This document shows positions 36,046-44,297 of a stretch of DNA of 61,090 nucleotides, piece by piece. The notes under the pieces are model-generated. The model did no database searches, had not been told where the DNA came from, and was given only the letters and a program-made list of their open reading frames with translations. This DNA is from Candidatus Tityobacter terrigena (GTDB lineage Bacteria; Vulcanimicrobiota; Vulcanimicrobiia; Vulcanimicrobiales; Vulcanimicrobiaceae). The position numbers and the translations under genes are program-made. The stretch covers positions 254,682 through 315,771 of the forward strand of contig PMHO01000053.1 of the NCBI GenBank assembly GCA_003156715.1. The letters run 5' to 3'. Positions within the stretch are counted from its first letter, which is position 1; the number at the start of each line of letters is the position of its first letter.

Positions 36046-38094
36046 CTACAGCCGGCTTACCGCATCGCCCGGCCGAGCGGCGAGATCCGACGATACGGCT
36101 TTGCCGGCGCGTGCTTGCCGGGAGCGGGGTGCGAAAGCGATGAACCAGTCGAGTGCAGCCGGCTGCATCATTGCTTCGCGGCTGGCAACCTTTTCGGGCG
36201 GCATTCCGGCAAGGATGCGGCGCACCGGAATCTCCATTTTCTTGCCCGTGAGCGTGTAGGGTATCGCGTCGACCGCGTGGACTTCGTCTGGGACGTGCCG
36301 CGGGCTACACTCGGTGCGGAGCTTGTAGGCAATGCGCGCTCGGAGTGCATCGTCGAGAACCGCACCGTCACGGAGCTGGACGAACAGCGGCATATAGAAG
36401 CCGCCGTCCTCCAGCTCCAAACAAACGATGAGGCTGTCCGCAATCTCGTCGAGCTTTTCGACCGCACGGTAGACCTCCGCCGAGCCGATGCGAACGCCGT
36501 AGCGATTGAGCGTCGAGTCGGAGCGGCCATAAATGAAACATCCGCCCCGCTGGTTGATCTTGATGAAGTCCCCATGCCGCCAGACGCCCGGGAAGTGCTC
36601 GAAATACGTCTCGCGGTATCGCTCTCCGCCTGGATCGTTCATGAAGTAGAGCGGCATCGAGGGTGCCGGGCTCGTGACGACGAGCTCGCCGACCTCATCC
36701 ACGACCTCTTTACCGTTCTCGTTCCAGGCGTGCACGTCCATGCCGAGCAAACGCGCCTGGATTTCGCCTGCGTACACGGGCAGCAGCGGCGATCCGCCGA
36801 CGAGGCCGGCGCACAGCTCCGTCCCGCCCGAAGGCGAGGTGACCCATAGATCGTCTTTGACGGACTCGTAGAACCATGCGGTCGATTCGGGAGTTACGGG
36901 CGAACCCGTCAACAGCACGCTTCGCAACGCCGAGAGATCGAACCGCTCGCGCGGCACGATGCCGGCCTTCTGCATCATCTGCACGAAGGTGGGGCTTGCG
37001 CCGAAGGTCGTCGCGCGGGCGGCGGCCGCAAGCTCCCATAAGAGCGAAGGCGCCGGATGCGTCGGGTGGCCGTCGTAGAGCACGATTGACGCCCCCTGCA
37101 GCAGCGCCGAGAGCAGCGCGTTGAACATCATCCATCCGGTCGTCGTGTAGAAAAACATCCGCTGCCCCGGCGCGAGATCTTGCGCGAGACCGGTGCTCTT
37201 GAGATGTTCGAGCAGAACGCCGACGTGGCCGTGGACGATCGGCTTCGGCAGTCCCGTTGTACCGGAGGAAAACAGCACCCAGAGCGGATGATCGTTCGCG
37301 ACGCGCGCGTAGGTAAACTGATCGGCGGCAACGGATGGACCGGCCAGCAGGTCCGTCCATGACAGCGCCTCCGGAAACGGTGCGCGCGAGCGATCGTCGA
37401 GATACGATAACCACACGACGTGCCGCACCGTCGGCAGCTCGGCGCGGATCGCTTGGATCTCCGCTCTGCGATTGAAGTCTTTGCCGCCGAACCGGTAGCC
37501 GTCGGCCACGAAGAGAACGGCCGGCTCGATTTGAGCGAAGCGGTCGACCACGGTGCGTACGCCGAACTCCGGCGCCGCGGATGCCCAGCCGGCTCCGATC
37601 GCGGTCGTTGCCAGCATCGCGACAACGGTCTCCGGAATGTTCGGCATGTAGGCGGAAACACGATCGCCGGGGCGGATTCCAAGAGCGCGCAGCTGCGTTG
37701 CGAGCACGCGGACGGCGCCGCCCAACTCCTGCCACGACATCTCCGCGAGCGGCCGAAGCTCGGAGCTGTGGACGATCGCCGTTTCGCCGGGGGCGGCGTG
37801 AGCTTCGTAGCGCAGCATGTGCTCGGCGTAGTTCGTGTGCGAGCCGCGAAACCAGACGGCGCCCGGCATCAGGCGTGTATCGAGCACCCGTTCGTACGGC
37901 TGCGATGACTGTACGTCGAAGAAATCCCAAACTTCCGCCCAGAACCCCTCGAGATCCGTGACGGACCAGCGCCAAAGTTCCTCATAGCTCCCGAATGACT
38001 GGCCGCGTTCGCTTAGCCGTCGCATGAAACGTGCGACCGACGTCGCCTGCGCCGCAGCGGGGTCGGGTGTCCAAAGCAGCTCGCCTTCCGTCAT
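36046..38094 (-). CDS. aacS: Acetoacetyl-CoA synthetase (acetoacetate-CoA ligase)
   Basis: 682 aa, usual length for AacS (about 650-680). The N-terminal EGELLWTPDPAAAQATSVARFM and the FWAEVWDFFDVQSS segments are diagnostic for this branch of the ANL superfamily. AMP-binding motif LFSSGTTGLPKPIVHGHVG, the YGRSDSTLNRYGVRIGSAEVY hinge region, and the C-terminal catalytic Lys in TGKKMEIPVRRIL are present. The enzyme activates acetoacetate to acetoacetyl-CoA with ATP, feeding ketone bodies or PHB-derived acetoacetate into central metabolism. It is convergent with the esterase gene and divergent from the S41 peptidase gene. Confidence 0.93.
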   Translation of the reverse strand: MTEGELLWTPDPAAAQATSVARFMRRLSERGQSFGSYEELWRWSVTDLEGFWAEVWDFFDVQSSQPYERVLDTRLMPGAVWFRGSHTNYAEHMLRYEAHAAPGETAIVHSSELRPLAEMSWQELGGAVRVLATQLRALGIRPGDRVSAYMPNIPETVVAMLATTAIGAGWASAAPEFGVRTVVDRFAQIEPAVLFVADGYRFGGKDFNRRAEIQAIRAELPTVRHVVWLSYLDDRSRAPFPEALSWTDLLAGPSVAADQFTYARVANDHPLWVLFSSGTTGLPKPIVHGHVGVLLEHLKSTGLAQDLAPGQRMFFYTTTGWMMFNALLSALLQGASIVLYDGHPTHPAPSLLWELAAAARATTFGASPTFVQMMQKAGIVPRERFDLSALRSVLLTGSPVTPESTAWFYESVKDDLWVTSPSGGTELCAGLVGGSPLLPVYAGEIQARLLGMDVHAWNENGKEVVDEVGELVVTSPAPSMPLYFMNDPGGERYRETYFEHFPGVWRHGDFIKINQRGGCFIYGRSDSTLNRYGVRIGSAEVYRAVEKLDEIADSLIVCLELEDGGFYMPLFVQLRDGAVLDDALRARIAYKLRTECSPRHVPDEVHAVDAIPYTLTGKKMEIPVRRILAGMPPEKVASREAMMQPAALDWFIAFAPRSRQARAGKAVSSDLAARPGDAVSRL

Positions 38095-38292
38095 GCGGCT
38101 CCCTCGTCGCGGCGAGGCACGAACTCCTGCGACCTCCCCGTCTCGGAGTTCAGCGAGGTGCCGTCGAGCTTGGCTCGGGCAAATCGGACGCGAAAGCCGA
38201 ACCTGACCTTCACGTTAACGCGCTGCGCCTCGTTTCCCGATTCGAACGCGCCGGAAAGCCTTCTTTTCGCTCGCGCCGAATGGCGGAGCTCT

Positions 38293-39777
38293 ATGATACT
38301 GTCGCTCTTAGCGAGCGCATTGCTTCTTGCCATGCTTGCGCCGACCGCATTGGCAAACGATGGACTCGTGCTGAAGGCGCAAATCCTCAAGTCATACCCG
38401 TCCCTCCTGTACGTCGAGCGGTTTCGCCATAGCTTCCCGGATGAGGCGCAAGGAGCGAGGCCGTTCTGGTCGCTTAATGAACCGGCTCCAAATATCACGC
38501 GCGCGGAGGATCTCGTTCGGACGCTTGCCGAATTGGAAGATCAACATGTCGCTCTTGTCGGGCCACGCGCCGGCAAGCCCGAAACCCTTGGCGTGCTTTT
38601 TCGAACCTCGACAGACGGCGCGACGATCGTGTGGCGCGTTTTGGATTCGTCCGACCGCGGGGTTCGCACCGGCGACGATGTGCTTGCCATCGACGGCGTT
38701 CCGACGCGACGCTGGCTGCGGCGCACGGCTGCTCTAACTTTTGGAGGAAACCGAAGGGGCAGATACGCCGAGGCCGCGACGGAGCTCGGACTCGCTACGC
38801 CGATCGTTCACCGCTCGGCCGGGCTTGGGGACGCGGTGCGATTGCTCATTCGATCGAGCGGTGGCGCAGCTCGCACAGTAACGGTGCCTTACCGGCCGAT
38901 GAACGCGCACCGTGCGCGAGCTTTGGCGCGTGCGATCGACCGTTCCGATTTAGCCGCCGTGATCGAGTCGGACGGCTATCGGATCGGGACGCTTCGAATC
39001 GGCGCGTTTGCTCCGCAATACGATCCGGCCTTCGAAGCCGCATCGAATCTTGCAAGCCGGAAGCCCGGAGTCACGGACGATCAAGCCATGCTGGCGGGAT
39101 ACTGCGCGGTCACCGCATCGTTCATCAAGCGCTTCGAAGCGATCGCGCGACGATCCGACGCCGTCGTCGTTGATTTGCGCGGTAACCTCGGCGGTTTCGA
39201 TCGCGAAGCTCGTCTGGAAGCCAATGCCATCGCCCCAGCCTCGGTGGCACGAACTTTCGACCTGTTTGCGACGGGCAAGCGTGGAACCGTCCGTCTCGCT
39301 GAAGAGCAGGTGGACCCATCGTGTGGGCACGTGGCGTTCCGGCGTCCGATCGTCGTTCTCGTCGACGCAGCAACACGCTCGGCCGGCGAGTTGATGGCGA
39401 CCTGGCTTTGGACGTCCGGCTCCGCAGTCGTCGGAGAGAGAACGGTTGGCGCCGGCGGCGGCTTTGAATTCAACGCCGACGGGTTTCTGCTCCCGAAGTC
39501 CGGATTTCGCGTTCGCACGAGCGGCAATTTCACGGTCTTCGACCCGGCGGTTTCGCTCAACGAAGGCGATTGGCCGGAGCGCGACCTAATCGCAAAGATA
39601 ACCGCAAGCGGATTTGCTCCCAGCCGAAGCAGGCCGTTTTCAATTCAAGCGGTAGGCATCCGCCCGGACGTGACGATATCCACCACCTCGGCGGATCTGC
39701 GGGACGGCGGCGTCGCCGAAGTCAAACTCGCAATCCGTAAACTCCGCTCGCAGCACCGACTGCGGCAGCACTCATGA
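38293..39777 (+). CDS. Secreted S41 (C-terminal processing/tail-specific) family peptidase
   Basis: 494 aa from the ATG at 38293 (GGAG 5 bp upstream), which opens a signal peptide ending near ALAN; the frame is open further upstream but without a signal. A PDZ-like segment lies around VRTGDDVLAIDGVPTRRWL, and the catalytic domain includes VVVDLRGNLGGFDREA and VLVDAATRSAGELMATWLW, where Ser in SAGE is the expected nucleophile. Family members degrade or trim extracytoplasmic proteins. The preceding 200-bp divergent spacer holds its promoter. Confidence 0.88.
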   Translation: MILSLLASALLLAMLAPTALANDGLVLKAQILKSYPSLLYVERFRHSFPDEAQGARPFWSLNEPAPNITRAEDLVRTLAELEDQHVALVGPRAGKPETLGVLFRTSTDGATIVWRVLDSSDRGVRTGDDVLAIDGVPTRRWLRRTAALTFGGNRRGRYAEAATELGLATPIVHRSAGLGDAVRLLIRSSGGAARTVTVPYRPMNAHRARALARAIDRSDLAAVIESDGYRIGTLRIGAFAPQYDPAFEAASNLASRKPGVTDDQAMLAGYCAVTASFIKRFEAIARRSDAVVVDLRGNLGGFDREARLEANAIAPASVARTFDLFATGKRGTVRLAEEQVDPSCGHVAFRRPIVVLVDAATRSAGELMATWLWTSGSAVVGERTVGAGGGFEFNADGFLLPKSGFRVRTSGNFTVFDPAVSLNEGDWPERDLIAKITASGFAPSRSRPFSIQAVGIRPDVTISTTSADLRDGGVAEVKLAIRKLRSQHRLRQHS

Positions 39778-39862
39778 CCTGAAGGTGCCCTAAGCGCGAC
39801 TTTTGCCCCGGCGGAATGGAATGTGGCCGGCAATCGACGCTGAACGTCGGAGGCACGAATGA

Positions 39863-40177
39863 AAATGCCTGCATTTCGAATTCGCGGAAAATCAGGTGAC
39901 GCGAAAGAGTGTGGCATACGCCTATGAGGAAAGCGTTGGACCGAACTTGATCGTTGCCGACTGCTTTCTGGTCGCCCAACCGATCTCAACTAGCCCAAAT
40001 GCGAAGAGCGCGGTCTACGTTTATGACGAGGCGGGGAACCTCGAGGAGACTGTTAGCGGCCTAGACTTCCGGAAATTTGGGCAAACCTTGTCGTTGCGAC
40101 TCGTCATCAATCCGGCGACGCGAAGTGCGTGGATCAACGGTCCCCGGCCGAACCAGTTGCAGAAATTCTATTACTAA
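39863..40177 (+). pseudogene. C-terminal fragment of a beta-propeller protein gene (NQLQ-F-Y ending), second copy
   Basis: Open from the stop at 39860-39862; only a GTG at 39896 is available as a start and no ribosome site is evident. The translation (LIVADCFLVAQPISTSPNAKSAVYVYDEAG, LVINPATRSAWINGPRPNQLQKFYY) matches the ending of the minus-strand fragment at 30367-30669. It carries no signal peptide and less than a third of a propeller. Its stop overlaps the end of mdcH on the other strand by 4 bp. Confidence 0.65.
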
Positions 40178-41103
40178 GAATCAATCATGAGGTTGTGCCC
40201 CGACTTGCGCGCCCGCTCAGCTGCCCTCGTAATGCCGCTTCGCTCGACCGATATGGCCGTCAGTTCTGGGAAAGCCGCCGCGGCTAGGGTTGCGAGCGTG
40301 TCGCCGGGCATTGCTTCGACGAAGACACGCACGCCGCGCTCGCAAAACATCTGCGTCGCGTCGAACCATCGCACCGGAAGCGCGACGCTCTCCGCGAGGT
40401 CGGCAGCTACCTCCGAACCTTCGAGCTTCGCGCGCCCGTCGCTGTTCGCCGCGAATGGCACAACGGGCCGGTGAAATTCGATTCGGCTCACCGCGTCGCG
40501 CAGCAGGTCGCGGATCGGGTTCATCAGGGGTGTGTGTGACGGGACCGAAATCTCGAGCCGGCGGGCAGTCCGCGCTCCAAGCGCCTGTGCCGTCGCAAGC
40601 GCGGCCTTCACTCCCGCGATCGTGCCGGCTACGGTGATTTGGTCGAGCGCATTTTCCGCGGCGATGAAGACGTCGCGCGTGTCGCCGACGATCGCCTCGA
40701 CGGCACGCTCGTCGAGACCGCTTACCGCGCCCATGGCATAGCCGGATTCAAAAGCCGCAGCCATGGACCGCCCGCGCAGATCAACTAGCTTCAACGCGTC
40801 GGGAAAGGCGAGCGCGCGAGCACATACCGCTGCCGCGTACGCCCCGATCGAGTGCCCGGCGACGGCGCCGATGCGCATGCCGGCATCCTCGAGAGCGCGC
40901 GCGCTTATGACGCTGGCTAGAAAAATGTTCCGTTGGACGACTTCCGTCCGCGTGAGTGCCGGCTCGTCGTCTTCGGTCAAGACGTCAACGTGCAACAGTT
41001 CGGAGGCTTGGTTCAGGAGGGCCGCGCCATGCGGGAGGGTTGCCGCACTGCGAAGTGAGCCGGGGCGCTGCGAGCCCTGGCCGGGGCAGAGCAGGGCGAC
41101 CAT
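40174..41103 (-). CDS. mdcH: Malonate decarboxylase holo-ACP malonyltransferase (epsilon subunit)
   Basis: 309 aa. It is an FabD-like acyltransferase: the N-terminal LCPGQGSQ motif and nucleophile Ser in GHSIGAYAAAV. MdcH transfers malonyl from CoA to the MdcC carrier protein to prime the decarboxylase with malonate. It is the last gene of the mdc operon. Its ATG at 41103 overlaps the stop of the MdcG-MdcB gene (TGATG), with a GTG one codon earlier as an alternative. Confidence 0.9.
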   Translation of the reverse strand: MVALLCPGQGSQRPGSLRSAATLPHGAALLNQASELLHVDVLTEDDEPALTRTEVVQRNIFLASVISARALEDAGMRIGAVAGHSIGAYAAAVCARALAFPDALKLVDLRGRSMAAAFESGYAMGAVSGLDERAVEAIVGDTRDVFIAAENALDQITVAGTIAGVKAALATAQALGARTARRLEISVPSHTPLMNPIRDLLRDAVSRIEFHRPVVPFAANSDGRAKLEGSEVAADLAESVALPVRWFDATQMFCERGVRVFVEAMPGDTLATLAAAAFPELTAISVERSGITRAAERARKSGHNLMIDS

Positions 41104-42479
41104 CACGCGATCGCTTGGAGGAACAGCGCTGCGGCCAGCACGTCAGCGCAACCGCCAGGCGACGCGTTGTGAGCGAGTAGTACGGCGCCGAGCCGCTCGA
41201 TCGCAGCGCGGCCGCGTCGCGTTGCCAGACCCCCTGCGCGCAAACTCTCGCGCGCTCCGCGGCGCGCGACTCCTAGCGCGGCGGCTCCGCCACGGTGCAG
41301 CAAACAGGTGTCGTCCAACGTCGCGATGAGGCGCAGGAGCACGTCGGAAGCCGCGACGCCACGACGCAACGCCGGCAACGCTACCTTAGTAACGTGCGGA
41401 AACCCAGCCGCGGCCTGGCCGCGTGCGCCACGCGCTCCGAAGCGCCGTGCGGCAATGAGTCCGTTGGAGTGACTACGGCCCGCGAAACGATCCGGTAGCC
41501 GTGCGAAGGCGGCCGCGCGCCGCGCGATCGCATCGGCGTCCCGCGCGCCTATCGTCGCAGCGCCAGCCACCAGAAGCCCCAGGGCCCAGAGCGCGCCGCG
41601 ATGCGTGTTCGTGCCACCGCTTTCGACCAGCATCGCGCGCTCGCCGCGCCGCCCAATTTCGCCGATTTCTTCGCGCAGCTCGCGCGACGGCGTCGCTCCG
41701 GCTGCTACCATCGCGAGCTTCGCAAACACCGGCTCGAGCGCAAGCGCGGAGGCGCGCAGCCGAGAAAACGAAAGGTCGGTGTGCGCTCCACTTCCGTTTC
41801 GGTCGACCAGGCCCGGCTTCGGCGTCGTTTCAAGCTCGTCGAGCAAGGCGCGCGTCGCTGCCCAAGAAAGTGTCGCTTTGTTTGGACATGCGAAGAGTTT
41901 CGGGCCGTGTGGGGTCTTCGCAACGACGGCAGCGCCGCCGGCGAGCGCTTCGACCAACGCCACGCCGTTGTCTCCGAATGCGAGTTCGACGTCGATCGCG
42001 ACGCCCAGTTCATGTTCGATTTTTCGGCGCGCGTCGTCGAACGAATGCAGCGCTTCGCGCGCAACCGCGTCGGCCCGGATGAGAAGATCGAGGTCGCTTC
42101 GGGCATGCGTCGCCGGCGATCCACTTGCTAGCTCGAAACCGTAGGCGCCGATTGGCGCGACGCTGATCCCGCACTCGCGCGCGGCATCCCAGCAGGCGTG
42201 AAACGCCGATCCCAAACGCCCGCTCGTGCGCGCACGCGCGATCAGATCTTCGGGGGCAAGCGCTTCGCGTACGTCCGGTGGAAACGCGAGCGCCCCGTAG
42301 CGTTGCCCGCGCTCGCAGCCGCGCACGCCGACCGCGATACCTTGCGCGGCCGCGGTCCGGCGAACGACGACCCATGGAGCTCCCTCGAGCGCGGATGCGA
42401 CCCACCACGGACGGCACGCCCAGCGTTCGGCGATGTGCGGATCGACCCGCAGCAGTTCGTGGACGCGATGAACGCTCAC
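41103..42479 (-). CDS. Fused MdcG-MdcB: prosthetic-group transferase plus triphosphoribosyl-dephospho-CoA synthase
   Basis: 458 aa with two domains that are usually separate genes. Residues about 1-195 are MdcG: a nucleotidyltransferase fold with the metal-binding SDLDLLIRA motif. It attaches 2'-(5''-phosphoribosyl)-3'-dephospho-CoA to the MdcC carrier. Residues about 200-458 are MdcB/CitG-like: the LDELETTPKPGLVDRNGSGAHTDL motif and NTHRGALWALGLL. That enzyme makes the triphosphoribosyl-dephospho-CoA precursor from dephospho-CoA and ATP. The two enzymes act in sequence, so a fusion could channel the intermediate. Overlaps with mdcE (ATGA) and mdcH indicate tight coupling. Confidence 0.88.
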   Translation of the reverse strand: MSVHRVHELLRVDPHIAERWACRPWWVASALEGAPWVVVRRTAAAQGIAVGVRGCERGQRYGALAFPPDVREALAPEDLIARARTSGRLGSAFHACWDAARECGISVAPIGAYGFELASGSPATHARSDLDLLIRADAVAREALHSFDDARRKIEHELGVAIDVELAFGDNGVALVEALAGGAAVVAKTPHGPKLFACPNKATLSWAATRALLDELETTPKPGLVDRNGSGAHTDLSFSRLRASALALEPVFAKLAMVAAGATPSRELREEIGEIGRRGERAMLVESGGTNTHRGALWALGLLVAGAATIGARDADAIARRAAAFARLPDRFAGRSHSNGLIAARRFGARGARGQAAAGFPHVTKVALPALRRGVAASDVLLRLIATLDDTCLLHRGGAAALGVARRGARESLRAGGLATRRGRAAIERLGAVLLAHNASPGGCADVLAAALFLQAIA

Positions 42480-43252
42480 CAGGCCTCGTCGATGCGGCGG
42501 CGCACGTCGAGCGCGAGGGCGCGGCGAGCGGCGGCGGGCGGCCGTCTTAGGCGATCTGCCGGAGCGCGTGTACCGAGCCCCTCTCGTCGCGCCTGGTCGA
42601 TTGCAGCGCGCACTTGCTCGATTTCCGCCGGCGCCGGCGCGCGCGAATCGATGACGTCGAAGAGCGCGTCTAGTGCACCGAAAGCGGCAAAGGTGGCGAC
42701 ATCGCGAGCCGTTGCCGGGACGACGCTCGCGATGCGAGCCACTTCGTCGTCGGTCGAGCGCGTAACGCGCGCGACGGAAGCAGCCGGCATCACGTGGATT
42801 TCAACGTCGCCGTCGCTTAACGCACCGATCCAACCAGCCTGCATCCCGTGAGCGAGAAATGCACCGGAGATGGCCTTCCCGACGATCAAGGCGAAAATTG
42901 GGCGCCCACGGCGGCGTTCCTCGACGTAGGACTCGACAGCCACGGCTAAGCTCAGGTGCAGGCCGGCTGCCTCCTCGCGACGTCCAAATGCTTGACCCGG
43001 TACGTCCACGATCGAAAGGATGGCGCTGTCACCTGATGCGCCGCGCACTGCCTCTGCGACGGCGAGTCCTTCATCCAGCCCAAACTCGCCGTTGCGTGCA
43101 CGTGGAAAACGAGCGGAGGCGTTGGGAAGAATTGAGATCGCACGATATGCGAGGTGTGCGATCGTTCCGTCGAGCACGATGACGGATGGGGGGAAACCGG
43201 GAACGGCGCGCGCGTTTTCGAGCAACGCCTGTGCCCAGATCGCGCCTTTCAT
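42476..43252 (-). CDS. mdcE: Malonate decarboxylase gamma subunit
   Basis: 258 aa, carboxyltransferase (crotonase-like) fold. Diagnostic segments are DVPGQAFGRREEAAGLHLSLA and RPIFALIVGKAISGAFLAHGMQA. With MdcD it forms the malonyl-S-ACP decarboxylase that releases CO2 and regenerates acetyl-S-ACP, without biotin or membrane subunits. The ATG overlaps the mdcD stop by 4 bp. Confidence 0.92.
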   Translation of the reverse strand: MKGAIWAQALLENARAVPGFPPSVIVLDGTIAHLAYRAISILPNASARFPRARNGEFGLDEGLAVAEAVRGASGDSAILSIVDVPGQAFGRREEAAGLHLSLAVAVESYVEERRRGRPIFALIVGKAISGAFLAHGMQAGWIGALSDGDVEIHVMPAASVARVTRSTDDEVARIASVVPATARDVATFAAFGALDALFDVIDSRAPAPAEIEQVRAAIDQARREGLGTRAPADRLRRPPAAARRALALDVRRRIDEAW

Positions 43253-44010
43253 GCCGGCGCTGATTCGGCGAAGCGATCTCTTAGACGCGCGAGCGAGAGA
43301 CGCTCGCGGTTCCGCGTTGCGCGGAACGCCTCGCGAAGCGTGCGGGCAATGTCGTCGAGGTCGTCCTCAACGAGAATGTCCGCGTGTCCTTGTGCGACGC
43401 GCCGCAGGCCGCCCGTCGCCCGCCAGGTTGCCGGACGGTCGCGCGCGTCGAACTCTTCGATGCCGGCTTCTTGTTCGATGACCTCGGGCCCGTTGAGCCC
43501 GAAGCGCCCAACCGGGCTCATGACGATCTGCGAGCAGAGCGCAGCCGCGATGCTCATTCCGCCGTAACACCCGACGCGCCCCGCAATGACGGCCACGACC
43601 GGGGCGCGCTCGCGCAACGCGACGATGGCGTCGCAGATCTCGGCGATCGCTAGCAAGCCGAGGTTGGCTTCCTGAAGACGGATGCCACCCGTATCGAGCA
43701 GCAGGAACGCGCCGTCGCGAGCGCGCTCGAGGACGCGCGCGATCTTCGCGCCGCCGATTTCGCCGATCGAGCCGCCCAAGAAGCGGCCGTCGACGGCAAT
43801 GGCTCCGACGTCGCGCCCCTCGAGGAGCGCTCGTCCGATCACGACGCCGTCATCGCGCTGCGCGACCACGCCTTGCTCCGCAAGATACGGCGAACTGCAA
43901 CGCGCGAATGGGTCGAGAATTTCGCGAAACGTACCGGGGTCGGCGAGGGCCACGATCCGTTCGCGCGGCGTCGATTCGACGTAGGAGCGGCGCAACGTAG
44001 CGGGCGTCAT
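43249..44010 (-). CDS. mdcD: Malonate decarboxylase beta subunit
   Basis: 253 aa from the ATG at 44010; the longer frame to 44136 is the shadow of mdcC. The carboxyltransferase motifs DGRFLGGSIGEIGGAKIARVLE, LLLDTGGIRLQEANLGLLAIAEI and GRVGCYGGMSIAAALCSQIVMSPVGRFGLNGPEVIEQ identify it. It pairs with MdcE as the decarboxylase. The start overlaps the mdcC stop by 4 bp, as in a coupled operon. Confidence 0.92.
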   Translation of the reverse strand: MTPATLRRSYVESTPRERIVALADPGTFREILDPFARCSSPYLAEQGVVAQRDDGVVIGRALLEGRDVGAIAVDGRFLGGSIGEIGGAKIARVLERARDGAFLLLDTGGIRLQEANLGLLAIAEICDAIVALRERAPVVAVIAGRVGCYGGMSIAAALCSQIVMSPVGRFGLNGPEVIEQEAGIEEFDARDRPATWRATGGLRRVAQGHADILVEDDLDDIARTLREAFRATRNRERLSLARLRDRFAESAPA

Positions 44011-44297
44011 CGGGCCAGCTCCAGGGCCTGTTCGAGCCGTAGCGATACCATCGCCGGGGTCGCGCCGAAATCGTTGATCTCGATCGCGGCGGCGATAAAG
44101 TGCTGCTCGAGAAAGCGCTCGAGCGTCGCCCGCCACACCGGCTCGTAGCCGTCAACGCTCGTCGACACGACGATCGTGGCCCCGTCGCCAGCCGGCGGCT
44201 CGCACAACACCTCGAGATTTCCGGAGGCAACGGCCCCGAGGTGGGCGCGTTTGGTAACCGGAGTTCCGCCGGCGCGTTCGAGGACGATGCGCTGCAT
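44007..44297 (-). CDS. mdcC: Malonate decarboxylase acyl carrier protein (delta subunit)
   Basis: 96 aa from the ATG at 44297, whose last base is shared with the mdcA stop (TGATG). The segment GAVASGNLEVL contains the Ser that carries the phosphoribosyl-dephospho-CoA arm in this family. It holds acetyl and then malonyl thioesters and moves them between MdcA, MdcH and MdcDE. Length and position (second gene) match known mdc operons. Confidence 0.92.
   Translation of the reverse strand: MQRIVLERAGGTPVTKRAHLGAVASGNLEVLCEPPAGDGATIVVSTSVDGYEPVWRATLERFLEQHFIAAAIEINDFGATPAMVSLRLEQALELAR

Noticed and set aside
36710..37975. 421-codon minus-strand frame within the acetoacetyl-CoA synthetase gene
   Set aside because: Alternate frame of an intact, well-recognised enzyme gene.
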